From Saccharum officinarum (taxonomy: Eukaryota > Streptophyta > Magnoliopsida > Poales > Poaceae), in assembly GCA_020631735.1 (NCBI GenBank), contig CM036223.1, positions 10,454,191 through 10,518,190 of the forward strand: DNA of 64,000 nt, given 5' to 3'. The position numbers and the translations under genes are program-made. This document shows positions 1 to 11,230 of the stretch, piece after piece (position 1 is the first letter of the stretch; each line of letters begins with the position of its first letter). The notes under the pieces are model-generated. The model was given only the letters and a program-made list of their open reading frames with translations, was not told the DNA's origin and ran no database searches.

Positions 1-77
1 GAGACCGCCTTGATCTGTATGTGCCAACCAAATACCATGGCTAGAGATTATTAGTCCCGCCGGCCATGTGCCCGCAG

Positions 78-140
78 GATGCCGCGGAGCTTGGCGTCTA
101 TAAAGGATGCTGCTGCAAAAGGAAGAGCAAAGGCCCCTAA
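78..140 (+). CDS. Possible terminal exon of an unidentified gene
   Basis: A candidate 3' splice site (CCGCAG, ending at 77) is followed by a 20-codon reading frame ending in TAA at 138-140. The encoded tail is DAAELGVYKGCCCKRKSKGP, a Cys-triplet plus basic C-terminus of the kind seen in lipidated or membrane-tethered plant proteins. An AT-rich stretch with a possible polyadenylation signal (AAATAAAG near 374) follows, which would suit a 3' UTR. Upstream exons lie outside the window, so the family cannot be named. It could be a chance frame. Confidence 0.2.
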   Translation, partial: DAAELGVYKGCCCKRKSKGP

Positions 141-845
141 GTTCTTTTAGGGTGTCGTCATGCGCCTGACACGACAGCAATGGAGATTTTCGCTTCAAAT
201 GGATGGCTGTTTTGCAATAGACTCCCTATCTTTCAAGAATAGAGCTATGAATATCTTGAATTTGTGTTTTGCCGGTTTTGGTACTTGTTCGGATTTATTC
301 GTGGTTGTAACAGTGAACAACTATACGTATCGATACAGAGGTTGCAATATTAATACATATTCCCTTTTCTAAAAAATAAAGCAGTCGGAGCCCACAAGCT
401 CCACGCATGAAGCAGCTGATCTGCGGATCTGAATGGAGAGATAGAGCATGTTGTATTGACTATTGGCACTAAGGAGTAGTTGTGAAATGCAGCTGTATAC
501 AGGAACATAGAAACAGAGAGAAGCCATACATTGTCATACACAACTGGTGATAAATCTGGAAGACAAATCATAGGTATATTGGCACTTCCACGACCTTCGA
601 AATGAAACTCTTGCTGTTTGTTGACGCCTACGACAACATGCAAGATCTTTGGATGACGACTTCTCAATTCACTCGAGAGAAAAAAAACAAATATATTTAT
701 TGGATTCACGAGTCCAACAACTTTATTTGTGGCAACATACAAGCAAGCTACCCGTATTATATAGTAGTACAAGTAGTACGTGTTTTACATATAGGTGCGG
801 CAGGGATCGTCGTATCATTGCTGGATCGGACAAGGAGCACCAGTC
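141..845. other. Intergenic or UTR sequence, no coding signal
   Basis: The open frames here are short and show no family signature. On the minus strand an AATAAA lies near 693-698, about 150 bases downstream of the defensin-like stop codon, so 600-845 is probably that gene's 3' UTR. Confidence 0.3.
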
Positions 846-1046
846 TCAAGGCGGGTATGGGAATGCACATGGCGTCTCACAGTAGCATTCAAGGGGGGAG
901 CCGTCACACGCGCCGCCAATATTATGAAGTGGGTCGTCGTAGTTGATGCAGAAATCCGCACAAGCATTGTCAATGACGCACCACCCATCAAATGTGTCGC
1001 TCAGGTGGCTGCAAGGAGCACGACCTGCCCTAACCGGCAAACATCT
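846..1046 (-). CDS. Plant defensin-like protein, exon 2 (mature domain)
   Basis: Read on the minus strand, this frame contains eight cysteines spaced C-x10-C-x5-C-x3-C-x13-C-x6-C-x-C-x3-C, the cysteine-stabilised alpha-beta pattern of plant defensins. A gamma-core-like GAC...C and the terminal CxC are present. Plant defensins are small secreted peptides, usually antimicrobial or signalling, with a signal peptide in exon 1 and the Cys domain in exon 2. Here a consensus acceptor (CCTGCAG) precedes 1046 and the frame ends in TGA at 846-848. The open frame continues upstream to 1148 without an ATG, which I read as intron. No convincing signal-peptide exon was found, so exon 1 is distant, hidden beyond the AT microsatellite, or lost. 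An extra Cys precedes the domain. A chance occurrence of this exact spacing is unlikely, but expression is unproven. Confidence 0.6.
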   Translation of the reverse strand, partial: RCLPVRAGRAPCSHLSDTFDGWCVIDNACADFCINYDDPLHNIGGACDGSPLECYCETPCAFPYPP

Positions 1047-2240
<1,194 letters not shown>

Positions 2241-2249
2241 AACGTAATA

Positions 2250-2860
2250 AAGATGAAGAATAATGTTGATATTACAATAATTGTGCAAAGACAGAATTAC
2301 AATAAGAACGGAGAACTAGAACATTACCAAAACTCCATGCTCACCAACGATCGGGAGTCCAAGCTAGGTTGACTCAGTTTGACTTCCTCTAGACCTGATC
2401 TAACTATGCTAAAGCTATGAACTAGAGGAACTCTGATGATCTAGGGTTTCTGACTCCGGATGAACTGATCTTCCAATGACTTGATGTCTTCAGGGGGGTC
2501 TGCCCCTGTATTTATACCCTAGTAGAACGCACGCAAGCTATTGGATCAAACCGACTTCACGTAGGACTAGGATTGATCCTCAAGGTCGGCAGAAGAATAC
2601 TCCAGAAGCTCATGGAAGGGGAGAGAAGGGGGTGGCCGCCCGACCACCCCTCTGGCCGGCTGACCCCATCTGGCAGGCACTCGGCCTCCACTTCGTTCCA
2701 GTGTCTTCTGGGGTCTTCTATAATATACTAGTATTTATCTCGCGACGAAATTCCAAAAAATCTTTCAATAATTAGGTATCTCTCTCCACTTTTCTGCATA
2801 ACTCCCTGCAAACATTAAAATTCAACAAAGCTCGTGGAATTCATCAGATAACACCCTAGT
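2250..2860 (-). mobile_element. Probable LTR fragment of a retrotransposon, minus strand
   Basis: On the minus strand a TATA-box-like GGGTATAAATAC lies at about 2510-2521, followed by GC-rich leader-like sequence. This is typical of a grass retrotransposon LTR promoter. No intact TG...CA ends or target-site duplication were identified, so the boundaries are approximate. Confidence 0.3.
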
Positions 2861-2964
2861 CTTCTATGTTTTCATGTATTTTGACCATTCTCTCATGTTT
2901 ATTTCACTATATATTGTTGACGTTAATGACCGTCAACCGTCATGTTCATCTTATTTTAATGCAG

Positions 2965-3387
2965 ATTGTTGCTCTAGAAAATTCTCTTGCTCTTGAAGTT
3001 GCAGTTCCTTTTACCTTTGAAGATGAAGTTGTTTCTCTGTTTGTTGTTGATAATTTAGATTTAGCTGTGGGAGAGCAATCTCTGCTTCTGGCTGCTAAGG
3101 GTTTGGCTAGTGACAATCCTGTTAAATTAGTGGCTCGGGTTGTTAAGTAGAATTGCGGTGGTGATTTTCTGCCTTCTTGTAAGTTTGCTTATGATCCTAC
3201 TAATGGAACTATGTATGTGAAGGTGGATAAAGAATCCGATGCAATTCTGATGGCTGAGTGTTTTTTTGAGGTTGCAGGTCAAATAATGTCTTTTTATCGT
3301 ATTCTCAGTTTAAGTGTTCGTGTTGCTAAAGAAGATGTCTATCATACTGTAAAATGCCGTCAGTTTTCTCCTGATATTTGCGAGTAG
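2965..3387 (+). pseudogene. Broken reading frame of unknown family
   Basis: A pyrimidine-rich stretch ending in TTAATGCAG (2956-2964) looks like a splice acceptor. The frame then runs to TAG at 3385-3387 and is interrupted once by TAG at 3148-3150. Its composition is protein-like: alternating hydrophobic residues such as SLFVVDNLDLAVGEQSLLLA and a second block containing FAYDPTNGTMYVKVDKESD. I do not recognise the family. The solo LTR inserted 33 bases after the final stop, and the T-rich DNA at 29199-32460 is the original continuation. This may be the last exon of a decayed gene or a fragment captured by another transposon. Confidence 0.35.
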
Positions 3388-3415
3388 TTGGTTTTCTGTC
3401 AAGTTATTTATGTAA

Positions 3416-3420
3416 TAAGT
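3416..3420. repeat. Target-site duplication TAAGT, left side of solo LTR
   Basis: TAAGT immediately precedes TGTAACACCC. The same five bases follow the far end of the LTR at 29194-29198. Confidence 0.85.
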
Positions 3421-5098
3421 TGTAACACCCTAAATTTCGCTTTGTTTTAAAATAGCTAAATATGATTTAATTATGTACGTATGTGTGCATTTCACATATA
3501 GGAAATAATATTTTTTGTGAAAATAAAATCAATCATAAGATTAACAACTTGTTTATGCATACATGCTGCTGCACTTTATTTTATGCAATGTCTGGTTTTA
3601 TCTAAATGCCAAAAGGATTTAAAAATCCTTTAAAAATGTATTTGGAAAGTTGTTTCAACAAAAGGGAAAATCCTTATTATCTCCCTCCCTCCCTCCATTC
3701 GGCCTGTTGGCCATCCCCTCTCCAAGGCCCGCTCGCCCCCCCTTCTTCTCCTTCCAGGCCGAGGCCTAGCCCAGCGCGGGTGCCCCTCCTTCCTCCCCTG
3801 CTCCCTCTCTCTTGCTGGGCTGGCCCAATCGGCAGTGGCAACCGCTGCCACTCTTTCCCTCCCTCTCTACCACCGACAGCCGGGGCCCACCTGGCAGCGC
3901 CATCCTCCACCACCTCTCTCTCGGACGCGCGCGGTCATGGAGAACCGCCGCCCGTGCCCACCTCCTCCTCGCGTAGTGGGAGCGTCTCCGCACCCCGCGC
4001 CCGGCCTTCAAAAGGGAAGCCCGCACCCGTCACTACTCTCCTGCTGCTTCTCGCTCCGGCTTTCTCCCTCGCTCGCGCGTGCGGAAGCCGCAACCGCCTC
4101 GCAAAGCTTCACCGTCCGCCCTCCTTCGCCGTTCGCCGTCTCCGTGCCTTCGATGACCAAATCGAAGCCCTTGGTAAGCTCGCCTCTCTCTCCTCTTTCT
4201 CCCCGTCCATCTCCTGTGTAGAATGGTGGCCGCTAGGGCTCTTTTCGAGTGCGTCGCCATGCTGTTCTCTGCCGACCATGGCGCCGCCGTGAGTCACCGT
4301 GCCGGCCGTGTTCCCCGACCGCACTAAAGGCCTAGGCGAGGTCGCCTAGCCCTCCTCTCTCTCCCGGTGCTGTTAGTTATTCAAACCGTGGCCCATAGCG
4401 CCCTAATCGTGCCCGCCGGCGAGGTCCTCGTCGTCGGCCATGGAGGGCCGCCGTGTCGGCTATTTCTCCGGCGGCCGCGCCTTTTCTCTCTCCCTCCCAT
4501 CATTTCTCCTCCGTCCGATCTGAGATCAACGGCCCAGGATGGCCGATACCCCTTCGCGGGTCATTTTGCTAAAGAGACCCCATCCTTTTCAATAATTCCG
4601 CCCACAGTCCTCAGTTGATTGAATTTCCTGATTTTTGATTTATTTAAAATCCGAAAATAGTTTGATCTATTTACAGAATTGCCACTACAGTAAAACACTT
4701 CTAAAATCGTCGTTTTAGCTCTGATTCGACCCGTTCAATTTGCGTTAGGTTCGTAATTTCATAATCTACGTGTTAATGCCACTGTTAGTTAGGTTTGCAA
4801 CATTTAAAATTCTTGATTAGGTTAAGTTAATTAACTCGTTATAGGAACCTTGTTTAGTTCGTAACTTTTGCGTTGTAGCTCCGTTTTTCGTGCACTTCGC
4901 GTTGATGTGATCGTAGCGAGACATAGAATATTTTCATAAAATTTTTATCTTGTTTTTATATTGCTGGTATACTGTTTTAATTATAGATTTGTGTGCTATG
5001 CATGAATGCTCCTGAAATGTGTATGTTGCCGGGAGTACTTCGAAGACCAGCAGGATCAGCAGGAGTGTGCTAACCAAGGCAAGTATAGCATAGGCTTA
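3421..5098 (+). mobile_element. Solo LTR (Gypsy-like), left part
   Basis: It begins TGTAACACCC, the inverse of the GGGTGTTACA that ends the other part at 29193. A 5-bp duplication (TAAGT) flanks the pair. No internal region, primer-binding site or coding sequence belongs to it, so it is a solo LTR of about 2.93 kb left by LTR-LTR recombination. A Gypsy array has since inserted into it at GCTTA (5094-5098). A GC- and CT-rich block (3680-4560) generates several overlapping frames on both strands that look like composition artefacts. Confidence 0.85.
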
Positions 5099-8000
5099 TG
5101 TAACACCCCTGGGTGTTAAGCAAGCATTCACATCCCAAATCATGATCATTAGCATTTCATGCATGTTCATCATCACATGCAAGATAAGTTGAAATTAATA
5201 AAATCATAGGAAACATATGTTTGAACCCTAAATTATTGCAATTGCTAGCTAAGAGTAGTAAAACTTATTTGGCTATAACTCTAAATGACTTAGAATTAAT
5301 TAGCATGATTTTTGGAGCAATTTTTGTATTCAAAATCTCCCCAAATTTTGCTTTTAACAATATTCTAGAAAAATGAGTTTTCATTTAAAAATTTGACTTT
5401 AAATCACTAATTCAAAATATGTTTAGAATTTTGAAAAGTGCCCTAAATGAAAGTTGTAGATAATTAAATTTTGAACAACTTTTGTTTTGGGGGCAACTTG
5501 TGAAAATGCCTTTTTCATCTTCAAAATTTGAATTTGAATCAAATTATAAAATCTAGAATTTTATTTAGAAAAGAAAAACGGTTTCCTCACCTTTCGGGCC
5601 GTCGCCACCCTTTCGGCCCGCTGGCCAAAGCGGCCCATCTCCTCTCGCGCGCGCCCGCAGCCGCTTGCTCGCCCCGCTCAACCGCGGCCCGGCCCACGCC
5701 GCGCGGCCTCCTTCTCCCGCTCGCTCGCGTGCAGCGATGGCGACCGCCGCAGAGCGCGCCCGCCGCGTGGCGGCCGCATGCTGGCGACGCCCAGCACGTG
5801 GCCGCTGTGGCCCCCGCCGCTCGCGCACTGCCTCCGCCTTCATCTCCTTTGTCCCTTGCTTCCCTCCGCGCTCGCGCACTCGCTCTCTACCGCAGCAGCA
5901 AGCCGAGCGGGAGCTCTCGCCACCGCACGCTGCCGCTTGGTCTGCCGGCGCCTAGCTCCGCCACCGCGGCACCATTCTCTGATTGCTTCTGCCTCCAGCT
6001 CCGCCTGAACCTCCTCCGTCCCGTGCGCACACTTTCGCCCTCACTTTCCCCACGGTAAGGCCGGGGTAGGCTTTTCCGTTGCACGGCAGCGCCATGGCCG
6101 CCGAGCTCGTGCTTCCGTGGAGGGAGCCCTATTCCCTCCTTTCCATCCAATTCTTCGTGTTTTTGCATTTGCCTTGGCTCCGCGGATCTCGCGCGCTCCG
6201 AACCCAACCTCGCCATGGCCGGGACCGGCGTGTCGTCGATGAGCCGCGCCACCGTCCCGCCATGCGCGCCGTCGAGGTCACCCGAGAGCTCCTCCGGTGC
6301 CCCAAGCTAGCGCAGTGAGTTCGCCTCTCCGCTGGGAAGCCGCTGCTGGTGACCTCACCGCCGGCGAGCTCACCGGTGGCGAGAACCGCGCGGTCAGCGC
6401 CTCCCCCGCCTCTAGGTGACTGACCTGTGGGGTCGCAGGTTCACCTGTCAGTCTCAGTATGCGCTCGCGTGTGCACTGCACCGGGTGCATCTAACGTTTC
6501 TAGCGGCTGATGTTAAAAGGATTTTCGAAAATGATTTTTAGAAATTGTTAAAAGGGTTTCTAAAATCCATAACTTGCTCATTTTAGCTCCAAAAATTGTG
6601 AAACAAATTTTGTAGTGTTTCTCATGAGTAGATCTACAGTTTAAAAGTATTGCATGTCAAGTTTGAAATACTTTTCTGTAGCATTTTTATTTAATCACTG
6701 AAATTGTTGTTTTCTTATTAAATATGTAATAAATCATAGAAAGGTCAGAAAAATATGGTTCAACTTGCAATAATTTTCTTTTGTGATGTACTTTCTAGGA
6801 AAAATATGTGCAATTCATGTTCTGTAGAACTAATTTTATGTGTAGTACAAGTGTTTAATATTGTTAATAATTGTTATTTTTGCTAGAGAGAAAAAGATGA
6901 ATAAAACATGCATGTAATAATTTTTCTATAGTGATTGATTATTGTGTAGAATGTAGGAAAAATGCTAAATCTGTTGTTTGATAATTTTCATAGTATAAAG
7001 TATTTTTATGCTCATTTTTAGGCCCTAGCTTGTTATTTTTGTGTAGGCAGTTCTAGTAATCCAAATGCAATGAAATTTTGGTGGCATGCTAGATTAGATG
7101 ATAGTAATCTACTGTAATTTTCTCAGATTTTTTTGTGCTACCAAAATAGGTGTTGCTGTTCAAACCTATTTGCAATTAGGGTTTAGTTAACCTTGTTAAT
7201 GCATGACTAGTTAATAGGATTTGCTTTGGTGTATCTTTGAAGCATCTTAGATTTCTGTGGTGACTTGACATGGTAGAGAATGTTGGTAGTAGTATACGAG
7301 TACATGTTCTTGGATGATGTTGACTACCTTGTAGAAGAGTTGTATTCCTACTTTATGCAGTAAAGTAAATCTGTTCATCTATATTTCATTCATCATGATC
7401 ATTACATGTCATCTCTGCAATGCACCTAGGCATGAGCACTTATACGTTTGCATCATACAGGATCACAGGAAGTAACTCCGGTAGTAGTTCCCGAGGAGCC
7501 GGAAGAGCAGTCCGAGGTGCAAGAGCAGGAGGTGCCCAAAACCGACGAAGAGGTCGGTGAGGATCTTCCAGAGTGCCCAGACCACCATCCGAGCTCTTTC
7601 GAGAGAGGCAAGCCCCAGAGCATTTTCTCTCCCGGTTTGCAAATATTTTATTAATGCTTTACTTTAACTAATGCATTACGTTTAGGAGTTGTTTGCAACC
7701 GTTGCTGCATTATACCTTGTTTACCCTTGTTCTACCATATCCTTGTTACCTTGGTATTCGCAGTCAAGAAATGCTTAGCTTGCTTAGACCGGTAGAAGTC
7801 GGGTGATTTCCTGTCACCTGCGAGCTATAGGTGGTTACCTGGATCTGCTTGAGTAAGTCTGTCATCGTAAAATAACTAAGTGTTAATGTGAAATTGAGAC
7901 CGGACGGAGACTTGCATGGTTTCGGACTATAGTGTTTTCCGTCTGTGTCGATTAAGGACCGACCGTTGTTGGGTCTCGAGTCATGTTGAACGCATGCGTT

Positions 8001-9071
8001 ACACTTAGCTGGCCGAATAATGTACCTTTCGACCGTGAAGCTAGGAGATTATTCGGGGCGAGTGGATTGCCCGCAACACACTGTACCGGAGCAGTAGTGG
8101 CAGGATACGGGGGCGCAATGATAAGGCCAAAGAGCAGTCATGTGGCCCCAGGTACATGTGATTCCTGGCAAACTCGAGACTTTACCTGAATGGTTGACTC
8201 GGTGACCAATACCTCACTTTAACGGGTGAGTGAGGTTTGTGTGAGGAATAAATTACCAGCTGGTTAATAATCGATTCGAATCGCCATCGTTCACTGGATA
8301 GTGAACACTTGACTTGAGTTACTTCATCGTAGTAATTCTGATGGAACACTGGGACAGTTATATGATTTATGACATGATGGAAGTTATTAATGATCATTGG
8401 TTATCTTTACCGGTGTATTTACATGTTACTCTAGTACAGGTGCAAATGTAGTTGACAGGTTAATAAAGATTTAACTTGATGCAAAGCTTTTGGAAGATTC
8501 TTTAAATGCTAAAAATGCCTTTTTGCAAATGAGTCAGCTACCCCACCATAAAGCATGTCATGATCCTTGGTGTCTCTTATTTTTGGTTCTATCGGGTAAG
8601 TCTAGCTGAGTACCTTCTCATACTCAGGGCTTTGTTCCCACTTGTTGCAGATGGGCAGATGTATTACGGCTACTGTATCAACTGCCTTTATCCTGCGATG
8701 GGAGAAGCTTAGGACCATGGGCAATGGTCATTCACTATGTCTCGTCTTATGCTTTTGTTGGAGATGATCCTGAGCTGGCACTTTATTTCAAACTTTGTGT
8801 GAGTGTGTGGTTTGAACTAAATGCTTCCGCTACTTTTATTTGAATCTGGTTTGTAATAACTATGTTTAAACTCCGATGTATTAGCGACGCGAACTTTTAT
8901 GTAACTTGTGATGGTGACCGCTGAACTTATTACGATCTTGGCTGGTATGTAAGTTGGTTTGAAATCCATCGTGATTTCACAGACTATCGGGTTATACGGG
9001 CTTAAGTTTGCTAATCTGCTCGGTGGATGATTTTCCTACTTAATCTCGTATAATTGGTCAGTTCTGTTACA
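5099..9071 (+). mobile_element. Gypsy LTR 1 of 3 (3,973 bp)
   Basis: It starts TGTAACACCCC after the duplication GCTTA and ends TCTGTTACA. A tRNA-Met-like primer-binding site follows. It is unusually long for an LTR. It contains a GC-rich block (5580-6420), a GGTAAGGCCGG donor-like site near 6055, and an acidic small reading frame at 7448-7654. By eye it differs from LTRs 2 and 3 by a few per cent. Confidence 0.9.
7448..7654 (+). other. Small acidic reading frame inside LTR 1
   Basis: A 68-codon frame rich in Glu and Pro follows an acceptor-like CATCATACAG. It recurs in LTR 3 (26306-26512) as an open frame and in LTR 2 (15643 onward) with a one-base deletion. Its function is unknown. It may be a short exon in LTR-derived transcripts or a coincidental frame. 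Confidence 0.3.
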
Positions 9072-9861
9072 GCTGGCATCGAAGCATGGTTTAGCGTGTT
9101 TACTATTCACAAGTGTATTTAAACCAAAATTTTGTTTGAAAAACGTGATTTCCAAACTAAAAGTGTGCTAGTGGTCATATCATTTATGCCCAGTAAGGAC
9201 TCTAGGTGGCTTATTTAAGTACTGACTTGGGGTTCTTGCACCATATTTCTCTTTCGTTGCTCATACGGCGTGCTATTGTATGAGTGCCACTTAATTGAGT
9301 GATAATGTATGGATCAGCTGCCTCTACGCCTCGGTAAGTGTGAGATGTGAGAGCATGATCGGATACACCGCCGATCTAGGGAGAGTGCTTCTATGATACT
9401 GGAGTAATTACATATTCTACACATGTTTTTACAAAAGTGTCGCATGTATGATTGTTCCGTCCGTTGAGGCGATGCCGTCAATAGGACGATGTTTTGGGTA
9501 GTTACTACCGTTGTACGCCTATCTAGGGATTCGTGTAGAGCGTATAGATAGATTTACTGCTTTCATGCATTCATGGGGAATTGGGCTAAAATGAATCTTC
9601 TACAGGTACATAACAACGTTTCTCGTGTAGAACGTATTAGTTACGTATATGAGAGATCGCCTGTATGCCACCGAATTCATCGCTAGATATTATTTATTTC
9701 ATAAGTTTGTGAGAACGTAAGAAACGTACATACATCATATTGCTTGTGCATTTCATTCATGTCATGCATTCCTCCCCTTATAAAGTGATTATCCCCTTTT
9801 GATAAAAAATGTGCCAACTTAAAATATGTTCTCACCGGGGAAATCAAAACTTTTGCTACAG

Positions 9862-10877
9862 ATGGCCCGCACGAAGCAGACTGCCCGTAAGTCCACAGGC
9901 GGAAGAGCACCCCAACACCAGTTGGCCCAGCGGGAGCGCCGTAGCACGGACACCTTTCTGAGCGAGTTTGGTATGCCAACTTTGCTTTGAAGAGTGCTCC
10001 ATGATGTGGGGTACCCGGAGGGTCAGGAGCCGGTGTACTCTTGGAGTGAGAGCCAGTTAGCCGAGGATGGACTTACAGTAGTGGAGATCACAGTCCCTGC
10101 TCTTGGTGATGCTCCAGAGTGGGATGGTTGGCACTTGGAGTTTGAGGGACGCACTCCGGTTGAGGGTGCAGATAGAGCAGCTTTCCATGTCATCAGGGAC
10201 ATAATGAGCAGATTTCCCAATGAGCTGGCAGCAGCCTTGGCTGGCACTTTTCCTAGAGTTGATCCTCGCGATGTTATTTGGGTGCAGCCGCAAGGAAGTG
10301 CCTTGGTCAGAGGCTCAAACGAAGGACAGACTAGCGACAACCACGCTATGAGTGCGATGTATGCAGCTATCAGAGCATACCAGGGTCTTGAGTGCACCTA
10401 TTGGACTTTGACTGGTTTGCATGGTGATGATAGACTGAAAGCAAGAAAACAGAAGAAGAAGAAGAAGCAGGCACGTGCTATAGCTAGTTTGCAGGAACAG
10501 TTGGCAGACATGAGCTTGCAGCGAGACCAGGCTCTAGAGAGAGGTGATAGTGCTCTGCAGCGGGTGCATACGTTGACTCAGACCAACAATAATGCAGACC
10601 GCATAATTGGATAGTTGGTTCAGGAGAGGAATGAAACCTGGAACGAGAGGAACCTTCTGAGGCAGAGGGTCGAGGAGCTAGAGGAGTATAACGTCAACTT
10701 GCATGAGGAGTTTCACGCGCTCTACAACGGGATTGGCCCGTATGCTCCTCTAGACGCTGCGGTATGGACATCGACGACGACGAGGATGAGCCTGCAGTTG
10801 CACCTGCCGACGACGACGTTGCTACTGATGGTAGCGATGGTGACGTCTCCGACCCTGACGATGGCCCCGAGGAGTAG
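9862..10877 (+). pseudogene. Additional ORF with histone H3-tail mimic, first copy
   Basis: This is a near-identical copy of the frame at 18057-19072, with the same length (1,016 nt). It starts MARTKQTARKSTGG, identical to the H3 N-terminus. Past residue 14 it differs from the second copy by Gln for Arg and by Gln for Pro. It shares the in-frame TGA after 42 codons, the in-frame TAG at 10612-10614, and the frameshift just before the acidic tail. The domain description is given with the second copy. Sharing every lesion means the two were duplicated after the lesions arose, or that one is an assembly duplicate of the other. Confidence 0.7.
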
Positions 10878-11230
10878 GCTAGTTGCCTTGCGTTAGCTAC
10901 TAGGCCCTGTCGCGATGACCTTTCTTTTGGTTTCTTGTACCTTGGTGTATCTCGTTCGAACCTTGAGGCTTTGTAGTATGTTGGAACTTGGTTGGTCATG
11001 CGATACCTGAGCGCATAAAAGTCCAGTGTATGTATGCTGGCAATCTGGTTGTATGAACGTGATGTTTGCATTTGAAGTAATTTAATTAGTGATGTTGTTT
11101 TAATTGGAATGCGATTATTGTGCCTCTGTTTTATTGTATGACTTGTCTCTCCAATGAATTCAGTACGGCATAATTTTTCATTCACTCACAATTACTACAG
11201 CTTCACTTAATCATTACTTGTTGCTGAAAT

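Noticed and set aside
3606..4292. Long frame (228 codons) in the solo LTR, with others on both strands
   Set aside because: It lies in a GC- and CT-rich block where all frames are open. Residue make-up is Pro/Ser/Arg repeats with no domain.
5528..6252. Overlapping frames in the GC-rich part of LTR 1 (also 13731-14268, 24382-25333)
   Set aside because: They are open on both strands in all three LTRs because of base composition. Frames are not conserved between copies.
10023..10397. Minus-strand frame opposite the H3-tail ORF (also 18218-18592)
   Set aside because: Antisense shadow of the coding frame.
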